From Shinella zoogloeoides (lineage in GTDB: Bacteria > Pseudomonadota > Alphaproteobacteria > Rhizobiales > Rhizobiaceae): a stretch of 64,000 bases of DNA. The translations under genes and the position numbers were made by a program. How positions within the stretch are numbered: the stretch's first letter is position 1; each line of letters starts with the position of its first letter. Where the stretch lies: assembly GCF_022682305.1 (NCBI RefSeq), contig NZ_CP093528.1, positions 124,001-188,000 on the forward strand, given 5' to 3'. Positions 24,446-33,341 of the stretch are shown in pieces. Under the pieces are notes generated by a model. That model was not told the origin of the DNA and searched no databases. It saw only the letters and a list, made by a program, of their open reading frames with translations.

Positions 24446-25501
24446 ATGAACGAAGGCCCCGTCCGCGTCCTCTATATCGACGACGATCCGATCCTCGCCC
24501 GGCTCGCCGAGCGCGTGCTCGGGCGGCTCGGCTATGCGGTGCAGCATGCCGAGGATGTGGAACGCGGCCGCGAGCGCCTTGCCGAGGGCGGCTTCGATGC
24601 GGTGGTGCTCGATCACTTCCTGCAATCGGGCACCGGGCTTTCGCTGCTGAAGGAGCTGGTCGATGCGCCCGGCGCGGTGCCGGTCGTCTATGTGACCGGC
24701 TCCAACGACGCGCAGGTCGCCGTCGAGGCGCTGAAGGCGGGGGCCGCCGACTATGTCATCAAGTCCGTCGGCGACGACTTCATGTCGCTGCTTGCCAATG
24801 CGATCGGCCAGGCGCTGGAAAATGCGGAGCTGAAGCGCGCCAAGCTGAGGGCCGAGATGGAAATCCGCCTTGCCAAGGAGCGCGCCGAAATCCTGCTGGC
24901 CGAGGTGAACCACCGCGTCGGCAATTCGCTGGCGCTCGCCGCCGCCCTCATTCGCCTGCAGATGTCGAGCGCGGCCGACGAGGCGGTGAAGGAGGCTCTG
25001 TCCGAGACACAGGCCCGCATTACCGCCATCGCCGGCATCCATCGTCGCCTCTATACGTCCGAGGACGTGCGCCATGTCGATATGGGCGCCTATCTCGGAA
25101 CATTGCTTTCCGAGCTTGACACCTCGATGAAGGGGCAGGGGCGCAACGTCCGCCTCAGCCGCATCCTGGAGCCGCTCGACGTGCCGACCGACCGTGCCGT
25201 CTCGCTCGGCGTGATCGTAACGGAACTCGTCACCAACGCGTTCAAATATGCCTATGGCGAGGCGGGCGGCGAGGTGCGTGTCGGCTTCACCCGGCTCGAC
25301 CCGGAAAACGCCGTGCTCTTCGTGGAGGACGACGGCATCGGCTGGAACGGGGAGGGCCCGGTGCGCGGCACCGGCCTCGGCTCCAAGATCATCGGTGCCA
25401 TGGCCATCAGCCTCGGCACGAGGCTTGACTATGCGGCCCGTGTGCTGGGCACGCGCGCCGAGCTGACGGTGCGCATGGCCGACGCGCCGCGCACGGCGTA
25501 A
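24446..25501 (+). CDS. receiver-HisKA_2 histidine kinase
   Basis: 351 aa. The receiver is residues 1-125 (YIDDDPIL, phospho-Asp in AVVLDHFLQSGTG, Lys in DYVIKSVGDD). A helix leads to a HisKA_2 domain with the His in LLAEVNHRVGNSLALAAALI (about 155). HATPase follows (VTELVTNAFKYAYGE; DDGIGWNGE). This class (HWE/HisKA_2) often phosphorylates small receivers. The ATG starts right after the stop of the upstream receiver. The trio looks like a multistep phosphorelay; in alphaproteobacteria such kinases feed the general stress regulator PhyR, which is not in this window. Confidence 0.9.
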   Translation: MNEGPVRVLYIDDDPILARLAERVLGRLGYAVQHAEDVERGRERLAEGGFDAVVLDHFLQSGTGLSLLKELVDAPGAVPVVYVTGSNDAQVAVEALKAGAADYVIKSVGDDFMSLLANAIGQALENAELKRAKLRAEMEIRLAKERAEILLAEVNHRVGNSLALAAALIRLQMSSAADEAVKEALSETQARITAIAGIHRRLYTSEDVRHVDMGAYLGTLLSELDTSMKGQGRNVRLSRILEPLDVPTDRAVSLGVIVTELVTNAFKYAYGEAGGEVRVGFTRLDPENAVLFVEDDGIGWNGEGPVRGTGLGSKIIGAMAISLGTRLDYAARVLGTRAELTVRMADAPRTA

Positions 25502-25584
25502 CCGCCGGCCCTCGGAAAAATCGCTTGCCTTTTGCCGCGGCCCTGCCATGTAGCTGCGCCAGTTTTCCGCTCCCAAAGGTGCCC

Positions 25585-26526
25585 ATGACGAGCCCGCATT
25601 TCTCCTCCGGCGATCTTATCGCCGATCGCCGTGCCGACTATGCCCGCATGTTCGCGGAATCGGGCGCGTTCGCGGAGGCCGCGGAAGTCATGGAGCAGGC
25701 GCTGGAACAGGTGCCGGGATGGGCGGCCGGCTGGTTCCGGCTTGCCGAATATGCGCAGAAGGCGGGCCAGAATGCGGCAGCGACCGCGGCGCTCGAAAGG
25801 GTCGTGGTGCTCGATCCGACCGACGTCTTCGGCGCCGGCCTGCAGCTTGCCGTTCTCGGCGCGGTGGCAACGCCCGTCGCCCCGCCCACCTCTTATGTCG
25901 AGCGCCTTTTCGACGACTATGCCGACCGCTTCGACACCGCGCTGGTGGAGAAGCTGGACTATACCGTTCCCGGAACGCTCGCCCGGCTGGTGCGCCGGCA
26001 TGCGGGGGCGGATGCGCATTTCGGCCTCGTTGCCGATATCGGCTGCGGCACCGGCCTCTTCGGCGTGGAGTTCCGCGCCAATGCCGGGCGGCTGGAGGGT
26101 TTCGACCTTTCGGCCGGCATGCTGGCAAAGGCGGAGGAGAAGGCGGTCTACGACCATCTCGCCCAGGCCGATCTCTCGCTGCCCGCCGAAACGAGCGGCC
26201 TTTTTGCCGATGGTCCGGAAGGGCGCGCCGATCTCGTCAGCGCGGCGGATGTGCTGATGTATCTCGGCGATCTCGCCGAAGTCTTCCCGAGCGCTGCGCG
26301 GCTGGTCAAATCCGGCGGCCTCTTCGCCTTCTCCGTCGAGGATGGCGGGCAGGGAGATGTGCCGCTGCTGCGCCCGTCGCTGCGTTATGCCCATCCGCGC
26401 GCCTTCATCGACCGCCGGCTGGCGGAAAACGGCTTCGACCTTGTCGCGATGGAAGAGAGCGTGATCCGCCAGGATGCCGGCCAGCCGGTGCATGGCCTGC
26501 TCTTCCTCGCCCGCCGGCAGGGATAG
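25585..26526 (+). CDS. TPR-containing SAM-dependent methyltransferase
   Basis: 313 aa. Residues about 15-85 form one or two tetratricopeptide repeats (MFAESGAFAEAAEVMEQALEQVPGWAAGWFRLA). The methyltransferase part follows, with the SAM-binding GxGxG-type loop VADIGCGTGLFG (about 148-160), FDLSAGML and DVLMYLGDLAEVF. It is like the rhizobial family annotated as predicted TPR-repeat methyltransferases. The acceptor is unknown. The start was chosen at the first ATG that keeps the TPR, and no strong ribosome site is seen. Confidence 0.85.
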   Translation: MTSPHFSSGDLIADRRADYARMFAESGAFAEAAEVMEQALEQVPGWAAGWFRLAEYAQKAGQNAAATAALERVVVLDPTDVFGAGLQLAVLGAVATPVAPPTSYVERLFDDYADRFDTALVEKLDYTVPGTLARLVRRHAGADAHFGLVADIGCGTGLFGVEFRANAGRLEGFDLSAGMLAKAEEKAVYDHLAQADLSLPAETSGLFADGPEGRADLVSAADVLMYLGDLAEVFPSAARLVKSGGLFAFSVEDGGQGDVPLLRPSLRYAHPRAFIDRRLAENGFDLVAMEESVIRQDAGQPVHGLLFLARRQG

Positions 26527-26581
26527 GCTTGCGCGGCGCATTGCACCCGCTACAACAACGAAAACCCACTGGAGATCGGCC

Positions 26582-27217
26582 ATGGACGGCGACAAGCGGC
26601 GTTACGGCTTCTGGAATCCCACACCCACCCGCCATACGCCGCTGGAAGATGCGCAGGGCCTCTTCGCCAGCAGCATGATCGCCGCGCTCGGCCTTGCGCT
26701 GATGAGCAGCGCGGGGCTGGTGGCGAGCGGCACGGCCGGCGTCGCCTTCATCCTGCATTACCTGACGGGGATCAGCTTCGGTCTCTACTATACCGTCGTG
26801 AACATCCCCTTCTATATCCTCGCCCTCAAGCGGCTCGGCTGGGGCTTCACGATCAAGACGGTCATCGCCGTCTCGCTCACCTCGCTCATCACCGAGCTTC
26901 AGCCGCATTTCGTGCGCATCGAGAGCATCGACCCGATGTGGACGGCGGTGCTGGCCGGCATCCTGCTCGGCTTCGGCCTGCTCGGCCTCTATCGCCACCG
27001 CGCAAGCCTCGGCGGCGTCGGGGTGCTGGCGGTCTACCTGCAGGAGCGCTTCGGCATTCGCGCCGGCCTCGTGCAGCTCGCCTTCGACCTCTTCGTGCTG
27101 GCGGCAGCCTTCTTCGTCGCCGCGCCCTTCATCGTGCTCTGCTCGGTGGTCGGCGCCGTGGTGCTCAATCTCTTCCTCACCATCAACCACCGGGCCGACC
27201 GCTACATCGCGATGTGA
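26582..27217 (+). CDS. YitT-family membrane protein
   Basis: 211-aa protein with about five to six helices. The pattern (GLALMSSAGLVASGTAGVAFILHYLTGISFGLYYTVVNIPFYILA, split by short loops) matches the YitT/DUF161 family found widely in bacteria. It is an inner membrane protein with an unproved transport function. The ATG follows ACTGGAGATCGGC. Confidence 0.85.
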   Translation: MDGDKRRYGFWNPTPTRHTPLEDAQGLFASSMIAALGLALMSSAGLVASGTAGVAFILHYLTGISFGLYYTVVNIPFYILALKRLGWGFTIKTVIAVSLTSLITELQPHFVRIESIDPMWTAVLAGILLGFGLLGLYRHRASLGGVGVLAVYLQERFGIRAGLVQLAFDLFVLAAAFFVAAPFIVLCSVVGAVVLNLFLTINHRADRYIAM

Positions 27218-27272
27218 GCCTATTTTTCGCGCGGCCGCTTCACATTCGGTTGCCCGTAACTAGCTTAGGCGC

Positions 27273-29798
27273 GTGAGCATCATCGATTCTGCCGCCGGCC
27301 TCTCCCTCCTACCCAAATCCTTCGCCGACTGGTTCGCGGCCAAGGACTGGCAGCCGCGCGCGCACCAGATGGAGCTTCTGGCACGCGCTGCGGGTGGCGA
27401 GAGCCTGCTGCTGATCGCGCCCACCGGAGCGGGCAAGACGCTCGCCGGTTTCCTGCCGGCGCTGACGGACCTTGCGCATCGCGGGAAAATCCCGCCCGGC
27501 TCCGCCTTTACCGGCATCCATACGCTCTACATTTCGCCCTTGAAGGCGCTCGCCGTCGATATCGAGCGCAACCTGATGAAGCCCGTCTCCGAAATGGGCC
27601 TGCCCATCACCATCGAGACGCGCACCGGCGACACGCCGCAGGCAAAACGCCAGCGCCAGCGCCTCAATCCGCCCGATATCCTGCTGACGACGCCGGAACA
27701 GGTGGCGCTGCTGATCGCCAATGGCGAAGCACCGCGCTTCTTCAAGGACCTGAAATATGTGATCTTCGACGAGCTGCATTCGCTCGTCACCTCCAAGCGC
27801 GGGCACCTGCTGTCGCTCGGCCTTGCGCGCCTTCGCCGGCTTGCGCCGGGGCTGCGCACCATCGGCCTTTCGGCCACGGTCGCCGAGCCGATGGACCTGC
27901 GCCGCTGGCTGGTGGAGCAGGCGCCGGAGGTGGAAAACCATGCCGGGCTCGTCACCGCGCCGGGCGGGGCGAAGCCGATCATCACCATCCTGAAAAGCGA
28001 GGAGCGGGTGCCGTGGTCGGGGCATTCCGCGAAATATGCGATGCCGGAGGTCTATGCGGCGATCCGCGACCACAGGACGTCACTGCTCTTCGTCAACACG
28101 CGCAGCCAGGCGGAAATCCTCTTCCAGGAACTCTGGAACATCAACGAGGACACGCTGCCGATCGCGCTGCATCACGGCTCGCTCGATGTCGGCCAGCGGC
28201 GCAAGGTGGAGCAGGCCATGGCGGAGAACCGCCTGCGCGCGGTCGTCGCCACCTCGACGCTCGACCTCGGTATCGACTGGGGCGATGTCGATCTCGTCAT
28301 CCATGTCGGCGCTCCGAAGGGGGCTTCGCGGCTCGCCCAGCGCATCGGCCGCGCCAATCACCGCATGGACGAGCCGAGCCGCGCCATCCTCGTGCCGGCC
28401 AACCGCTTCGAGGTGATGGAGTGCCAGGCGGCGCTCGACGCCAATTATCTCGGCGCGCAGGATACGCCGCCGGTGGGGGAGGGCACGCTGGACGTGCTGG
28501 CCCAGCATGTGCTGGGCATGGCCTGCGCCGCGCCCTTCGACGAGGACGCGCTCTTTGCCGAAATCACCTCCGCTTCGCCCTATACCGGGCTTCCCCGCGA
28601 AAAATTCGGGCGCATCGTGCAGTTCGTCGCGACGGGCGGTTATGCGCTGAAGACCTACGAGCGCTATGCCCGCATCCGCAAGACCGTCGACGGCCTCTGG
28701 CGCGTCTCCAACCCGCAGGTCGCGCAGCAATATCGCCTGAACCTCGGCACCATCGTCGAGATGCCGATGCTGAACGTGCGCATGGTCAAGCGCGGCGCGA
28801 AAGGCGCTGTCGGGCGCGGCGGGGCCTCGCTCGGCAAGGTGGAGGAATATTTCCTCGAAATGCTCTCGCCCGGCGATACGTTCCTCTTCTCCGGCAAGGT
28901 GCTGCGCTTCGAGGGCATCCGCGAGAACGAGTGCCTCGTTTCCCAGGCCTTTTCGCTCGATCCGAAAGTGCCGGCTTACGCAGGCGGCAAGTTCCCGCTC
29001 TCCACCTATCTCGCCGACCAGGTGCGCGGCATGCTCGATGACCCGCATCGCTGGGGCGAACTGCCCGAGCAGGTACGCGACTGGCTCGCCCTGCAACGCG
29101 ACGTCTCCAGCCTGCCGAAGCGCGACGAACTGCTCATCGAGACCTTTCCGCGCGGCAGCCGGCACTACATGGTCGCCTATCCCTTCGAGGGGCGGCTGGC
29201 GCACCAGACGCTCGGCATGCTGCTGACGCGCCGGCTGGAGCGCGCCGGGCGGCAGCCGCTCGGTTTCGTGGCGACGGACTATTCGCTCGCCGTCTGGGCG
29301 CTGGACGATCTCGGCTACAGCTTCGCCGTCGAGCGCCCCTCGCTCGAAAACCTCTTCGACGAGGACATGCTGGGCGACGACCTGGAGGCATGGCTGGACG
29401 AGAGCTTCATGCTGAAGCGCACCTTCCGCAATTGTGCCGTGATTGCCGGTCTTATCGAGCAGCGCCATCCGGGCAAGGAAAAGACCGGGCGGCAGGTCAC
29501 GGTTTCCGCCGACCTCATCTACGACGTGCTGCGCAGCCACGAGCCGGACCATATCCTGCTGGAGGCGACGCGCAACGATGCGGCGGCAGGGCTTTTGGAT
29601 ATTCAGCGATTGGGCGATATGCTGACCCGAATCAAAGGGCATATCACCCACCGGCGGCTCGACCGCATCTCGCCGCTCGCCGTGCCGATCATGCTGGAAA
29701 TCGGCAAGGAGCCGGTGGCGGGCGAGGCGCAGGATTCGCTTCTGGCGGAAGCCGCCGAGGACCTGATCGCCGAGGCGATGGGCGAGGCCGGCATTTAG
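27273..29798 (+). CDS. lhr: ligase-associated DEXH-box DNA helicase (Lhr-type)
   Basis: 841-aa superfamily 2 helicase of the short Lhr type found with DNA ligase and PdeM in a DNA damage response module. Walker A is LLLIAPTGAGKTLAGF (about 50), the DEXH box VIFDELHSL (about 165) and motif III LSATVAEP (about 199). Motif VI is RIGRANHRMDEPSR (about 362). A WH/beta-barrel Lhr core follows (GRGGASLGKVEEYFLEMLSPGDTF). GTG start at 27273 with a weak upstream site; the next Met codons fall inside the helicase domain. Fourteen bases separate it from pdeM, so they form an operon. No ligase gene is present here. Confidence 0.93.
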   Translation: MSIIDSAAGLSLLPKSFADWFAAKDWQPRAHQMELLARAAGGESLLLIAPTGAGKTLAGFLPALTDLAHRGKIPPGSAFTGIHTLYISPLKALAVDIERNLMKPVSEMGLPITIETRTGDTPQAKRQRQRLNPPDILLTTPEQVALLIANGEAPRFFKDLKYVIFDELHSLVTSKRGHLLSLGLARLRRLAPGLRTIGLSATVAEPMDLRRWLVEQAPEVENHAGLVTAPGGAKPIITILKSEERVPWSGHSAKYAMPEVYAAIRDHRTSLLFVNTRSQAEILFQELWNINEDTLPIALHHGSLDVGQRRKVEQAMAENRLRAVVATSTLDLGIDWGDVDLVIHVGAPKGASRLAQRIGRANHRMDEPSRAILVPANRFEVMECQAALDANYLGAQDTPPVGEGTLDVLAQHVLGMACAAPFDEDALFAEITSASPYTGLPREKFGRIVQFVATGGYALKTYERYARIRKTVDGLWRVSNPQVAQQYRLNLGTIVEMPMLNVRMVKRGAKGAVGRGGASLGKVEEYFLEMLSPGDTFLFSGKVLRFEGIRENECLVSQAFSLDPKVPAYAGGKFPLSTYLADQVRGMLDDPHRWGELPEQVRDWLALQRDVSSLPKRDELLIETFPRGSRHYMVAYPFEGRLAHQTLGMLLTRRLERAGRQPLGFVATDYSLAVWALDDLGYSFAVERPSLENLFDEDMLGDDLEAWLDESFMLKRTFRNCAVIAGLIEQRHPGKEKTGRQVTVSADLIYDVLRSHEPDHILLEATRNDAAAGLLDIQRLGDMLTRIKGHITHRRLDRISPLAVPIMLEIGKEPVAGEAQDSLLAEAAEDLIAEAMGEAGI

Positions 29799-29812
29799 GA
29801 AAAGCAACGGGC

Positions 29813-30538
29813 ATGCAGAGACTGGCTCTGGCATCGATGGACATTCAGGATTTCGGCGCGGTTTCGGCCCGCACCGTCGTTGCCGGCGTCGAGGCCGTGT
29901 GCGATCCGCTCGGCGCGCTCTACCTGCCGGAAACCCGCCTGCTCGTCGTCTCGGACCTGCATCTGGAAAAAGGCGCGGCCTTCGCCCGCCGCGGAATGAT
30001 GCTGCCGCCCTACGATACGCTGGCGACGCTGAAAGTGCTGGAGGCCGTCATCAACAGGCACGACCCGGCCATCGTCGTCAGCCTCGGCGACAATTTCCAC
30101 GACCGCGTCGGCTCGGTCCATCTACCCGACATTTTCCGCACGAAGATCGCGGAGCTGGCGCGCGGGCGCGACTGGATCTGGATCAACGGCAACCACGATC
30201 CTGACGGCACCGTGGACCTTCCCGGCCAGTCGGCCGACGAATTGCATTATGCCGGCCTTGCCTTCCGCCACGAGCCGTCGCTTCTGGCGCCCGCCGGCGA
30301 GATCGCCGGGCACCTGCATCCGGCCGCCACCGTCATCCGCCGCGAGAAGGCGGTGCGCCGGCCCTGCTTCGCGACCGATGGAAAGCGCCTGCTGATGCCT
30401 GCCTTCGGCATCATGACCGGCGGCCTCGACCTGCGTCATAAAGCGATGGCCGGCCTTTTCGACCGGCAGAGCCTCGTCGCCCACATGCTCGGCCGTGACC
30501 GTATCTATTCGGTGCGCTTCGCCAATCTCAGGGGCTGA
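29813..30538 (+). CDS. pdeM: ligase-associated DNA damage response endonuclease PdeM
   Basis: 241-aa metallophosphoesterase that acts on DNA. Metal-binding motifs are visible in order: VVSDLHLEKG (about 49), SLGDNFHDR (about 87), WINGNHDPD (about 125) and GHLHPAA (about 168). It follows lhr closely with AGGAAAAGCA as ribosome site. In the family it works with Lhr, a beta-CASP nuclease and ligase in double-strand break processing; the latter two are not in the window. Confidence 0.92.
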   Translation: MQRLALASMDIQDFGAVSARTVVAGVEAVCDPLGALYLPETRLLVVSDLHLEKGAAFARRGMMLPPYDTLATLKVLEAVINRHDPAIVVSLGDNFHDRVGSVHLPDIFRTKIAELARGRDWIWINGNHDPDGTVDLPGQSADELHYAGLAFRHEPSLLAPAGEIAGHLHPAATVIRREKAVRRPCFATDGKRLLMPAFGIMTGGLDLRHKAMAGLFDRQSLVAHMLGRDRIYSVRFANLRG

Positions 30539-30559
30539 CCCTCCGGTTGATGAACGGCG

Positions 30560-30586
30560 AAACTGCTTTTACGATGCAAGCAGTTT
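30560..30586 (+). promoter_or_regulatory. perfect 9-bp inverted repeat before the HxlR gene
   Basis: AAACTGCTT (30560-30568), nine bases, then AAGCAGTTT (30578-30586). It ends 10 bases before the start codon at 30597 and overlaps the ribosome site. HxlR regulators bind such repeats as dimers, so this is a likely autoregulatory operator. Confidence 0.65.
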
Positions 30587-30596
30587 GGAGGCCCCG

Positions 30597-31100
30597 ATGA
30601 AAGACGCCCGCCGTTCCGGCTGCCCGATCAACCTGACGCTGGAAATCCTCGGAGACCGCTGGAGCCTGATCGTGCTGCGCGACATGATGTTCGGCAATCG
30701 CCGCCACTTCCGCGAGCTGCTGACGAAATCGGAGGAGGGCATCGCCTCGAACATCCTGGCCGACCGGCTGCGCCGGCTCGTCGAGGAGGGGCTTATCAGC
30801 AAGGCGGACGACCCGAGCCACAAGCAGAAGGCGCTCTACAGTCTCACGGAAATGGGCATAGCGCTGGTCCCGGTCTTCGCCATGATGGGGGCCTGGGGCC
30901 GGCGCTTCCTGCCGGTGACGGAAACGCTTTCCATCCGCGCCGAACTTCTGGAGATGGGAGGAGCAGGTATGTGGGAGGCGTTCATGGAGGAACTGCGCGC
31001 CATTCATCTTGGTGGGCCGCGGCCTGTCCGCTCGGTTTTCGGAGAGTTGCAGGCGGCCTACGAGGCAACCGTCGCGAAACGGGCCGCAGCAATTGCTTGA
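30597..31100 (+). CDS. HxlR-family transcriptional regulator
   Basis: 167-aa MarR-like winged helix protein. The HxlR domain covers about 8-110 with the signature CPINLTLEILGDRWSLIVLRDMMFG and the recognition helix near GIASNILADRLRRL. One Cys in SGCPINL is at the position used for redox or electrophile sensing in some relatives. The ATG follows TTTGGAGGCCCC. A perfect inverted repeat overlaps its translation start region. No obvious target enzyme gene is adjacent. Confidence 0.9.
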   Translation: MKDARRSGCPINLTLEILGDRWSLIVLRDMMFGNRRHFRELLTKSEEGIASNILADRLRRLVEEGLISKADDPSHKQKALYSLTEMGIALVPVFAMMGAWGRRFLPVTETLSIRAELLEMGGAGMWEAFMEELRAIHLGGPRPVRSVFGELQAAYEATVAKRAAAIA

Positions 31101-31114
31101 CGAAGGTGCGGTGG

Positions 31115-31128
31115 TTGATTTCCATCAA
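31115..31128 (+). promoter_or_regulatory. FNR/FixK-type anaerobox
   Basis: TTGAT-TTCC-ATCAA is an exact match to the FNR/FixK/FnrN consensus (TTGAT-N4-ATCAA), centred about 55 bases before the universal stress protein start at 31177. That leaves room for a class II promoter at -41.5. It predicts induction at low oxygen. Confidence 0.75.
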
Positions 31129-31176
31129 CGCGATAGGCGCAGCCGCGTCTAGGTTGATAAAAAAGGAGGCTGAAGC

Positions 31177-31617
31177 ATGTATAGGCATATCCTCGTTCCC
31201 ACGGATGGATCGGACCTTTCCTCCGCCGCTATCGACCACGCGTTGCAGCTCGCGAAGGTGCTGGGCGCGAAGGTGACGGCGCTCACGGTGGCCGAGCCGC
31301 TGCATTTCCTGCCCATCACGCCCGGCGCGACCATAAACCTGCGCGCGGAATATGAAGCGCATCTGAAGGAGAGCGGCGTGCGCATCCTTGGCGCGGTGGA
31401 GGCCAGGGCGGCTGCGGCCGGCGTGCCGGTGGAAACGCTGCAGGTGGCGGCGGGCGATGCCTGGCAGGCGATCGTCGATACGGCGAAGGAACGCGGCTGC
31501 GATCTCATCGTCATGGCTTCGCACGGCCGGCGTGGCGTCAGCGCCTTCTTGATGGGCAGCGTCACGACCAAGGTGCTCGGCCATGCGACCGTTCCGGTGC
31601 TGGTCTACCGGTCCTGA
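31177..31617 (+). CDS. universal stress protein (UspA family)
   Basis: 146-aa cytoplasmic Usp domain protein. ILVPTDGSDLSSAAIDHAL opens the fold and the ATP-binding motif appears as VMASHGRRGVSAFLMGSVTTKVL (G-2x-G-9x-G-S/T). It has a strong ribosome site AAAAGGAGGC. Upstream lies an FNR/FixK box, so the gene is probably part of the low-oxygen regulon, as known for Usp genes in other rhizobia. Confidence 0.93.
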   Translation: MYRHILVPTDGSDLSSAAIDHALQLAKVLGAKVTALTVAEPLHFLPITPGATINLRAEYEAHLKESGVRILGAVEARAAAAGVPVETLQVAAGDAWQAIVDTAKERGCDLIVMASHGRRGVSAFLMGSVTTKVLGHATVPVLVYRS

Positions 31618-31620
31618 CGG

Positions 31621-32418
31621 TCAGTCCTTGCGGAAGACAACGCTCGCCAGCCATCCGGTAAGGAGTGCGAGGAGCACTGAAAGCCCGCCATAGGCGAGCG
31701 CGTTGTTGTGCGCGGCGCTCGAGATCATCTGCTCGAGGCCGGTCTTCATCACGCGCAGCGGCAGGGCCTTCTCGGCGATGAAGACGCCGTCGCGGAAAAG
31801 ATGCGCGCGCACCACATGGGTGCCGTTCGGCACGTTCGCCGGCAGGCGGACCGTCGCCTTGAACAGGCTCGCGCTGATGAACTGCACGCCGCCCGGATCG
31901 CGCTGGTAGAAGCCGCCGCTTTCCTTCAGCCGGCGAAACGCCTCGCGGAATTCGCCGATCGTGCTGCCGTCGCCGACATAGCCGATGGGCGAGAGGCGGA
32001 TATGCTGGATGCCGACGCCGACGCCGTTGAGCATGGCCGGCTCGGCGATGGTCTCCAGGTCGCGCGTGCTCGACAGCGAATAGGATTCCGGCACCAGCTC
32101 GAAGGTCATCGAGCGGCGGTTGACCCAGATGCCGAAGACGCGCTCCTTGACGCGCACCGTATTGTTGTCCTTCGGCCCTTCCAGCGCCACCACGATATCG
32201 TACTTGCCCTGGGCGAGAAGATCGGGGTCGTATCCCTCGATCGCGCCGAAGATCGTCAGGTCCGCGCCGCGGAAATCCGAGGAGATGGCGATCTCGTCGG
32301 TGGAAATGCCGATTTCGAGCCGTTCGGGAAAATCGACGGGCTTGTCTTCCAGCACCTGCGCGCCGGCGGGAAGGGCGAGTCCGAGGGCGAGCAGCAGGGC
32401 GGCGGCGATCCTTCTCAT
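31621..32418 (-). CDS. TIGR02186-family membrane-anchored periplasmic protein
   Basis: 265 aa. N-terminal signal peptide (ALLLALGLALPAGA-Q), a beta-rich periplasmic body (LEIGISTDEIAISSDFRGADLTIFGAIEG, VWVNRRSM-like strand) and one C-terminal membrane helix (LAYGGLSVLLALLTGWLASVVF). The family is nearly always next to a TauE/SafE permease in alphaproteobacteria, as here, with a four-base overlap. Role is not established; it is probably an accessory subunit for sulfur-oxyanion or related export/import. Confidence 0.85.
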   Translation of the reverse strand: MRRIAAALLLALGLALPAGAQVLEDKPVDFPERLEIGISTDEIAISSDFRGADLTIFGAIEGYDPDLLAQGKYDIVVALEGPKDNNTVRVKERVFGIWVNRRSMTFELVPESYSLSSTRDLETIAEPAMLNGVGVGIQHIRLSPIGYVGDGSTIGEFREAFRRLKESGGFYQRDPGGVQFISASLFKATVRLPANVPNGTHVVRAHLFRDGVFIAEKALPLRVMKTGLEQMISSAAHNNALAYGGLSVLLALLTGWLASVVFRKD

Positions 32419-33341
32419 CGATAGACCCCCTCGCTGACGATGGAATAGATATCGTCGGGTGCGATGACGAGGTCGACGGCAAGGCGTGCGCCGACGGCCA
32501 GCACGAGAAGCGCCAGCAGCGCGCGCAACTGCTCGCCGCGCAGCTTCTGGCCGACACGCACGCCATATTGCGCGCCGATGACGCCCGCCACCATGAGGAT
32601 GAAGGCGAGCACGATATCGACGGAATAGTTGGTCGTGGCCTGCACGATGGTCGTGTAGGCGGTGACGAAGATGATCTGGAACAGCGAGGTGCCGACGACC
32701 ACGTTGGTCGGGATGCGCAGCAGGTAGATCATGGCCGGCACCATGATGAAGCCGCCGCCGACGCCCATGACGGAGGTAAGGATGCCGATGCCGAAGCCGA
32801 GGCCGACCACCGGGATGACCGAGAGATAGATCTTCGACTTCTTGAAGCGCATCTTCAGCGGCAGGCGGTGTATCCAGCTATGCTGGCCGGGACGGCGCAG
32901 GGAAACCGGCTGGTTCTTGGCCGAGCGGCGCATGGCGCGGATGCTTTCCAGCATCATCAGCGTGCCGACGGTGCCGAGCAGCACGACATAGAGCAGCGAG
33001 ATGACGAGATCGAGCTGGCCGATGCTGCGCAGCATCGCGAAGATCCAGATACCCACCGTCGCACCGGCAAGGCCGCCGAAGAGCAGCACCGTGCCGAGCT
33101 TCACGTCCAGCGTGCCGCGCCGGAAATGCGAAAGCGCGCCGGAAACCGAAGAGGCGACGACCTGGTTGGCGCCCGTGGCGACCGCGACGACCGGGGGGAT
33201 GTTGTAGAAGATCAGCAGCGGCGTGATGAGGAAGCCGCCGCCGACGCCGAACATGCCGGAAAGGAAGCCGACGGCCGCGCCCATGCCGAGAATGATGAAG
33301 ATATTCACCGAAAGCTCTGCGATGGGCAGGTAGACAGTCAC
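32415..33341 (-). CDS. TauE/SafE-family permease
   Basis: 308-aa inner membrane protein with about eight helices. Both halves start with the family glycine motif GMFGVGGGFLITPLL (about 27) and SVMGVGGGFIMVPAMIYL (about 185). TauE/SafE proteins move sulfonates, sulfoacetate, sulfite and similar organic anions. The gene overlaps the TIGR02186 gene, so both come from one message starting at or before 33341. Cargo cannot be assigned. Confidence 0.9.
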   Translation of the reverse strand: MTVYLPIAELSVNIFIILGMGAAVGFLSGMFGVGGGFLITPLLIFYNIPPVVAVATGANQVVASSVSGALSHFRRGTLDVKLGTVLLFGGLAGATVGIWIFAMLRSIGQLDLVISLLYVVLLGTVGTLMMLESIRAMRRSAKNQPVSLRRPGQHSWIHRLPLKMRFKKSKIYLSVIPVVGLGFGIGILTSVMGVGGGFIMVPAMIYLLRIPTNVVVGTSLFQIIFVTAYTTIVQATTNYSVDIVLAFILMVAGVIGAQYGVRVGQKLRGEQLRALLALLVLAVGARLAVDLVIAPDDIYSIVSEGVYR

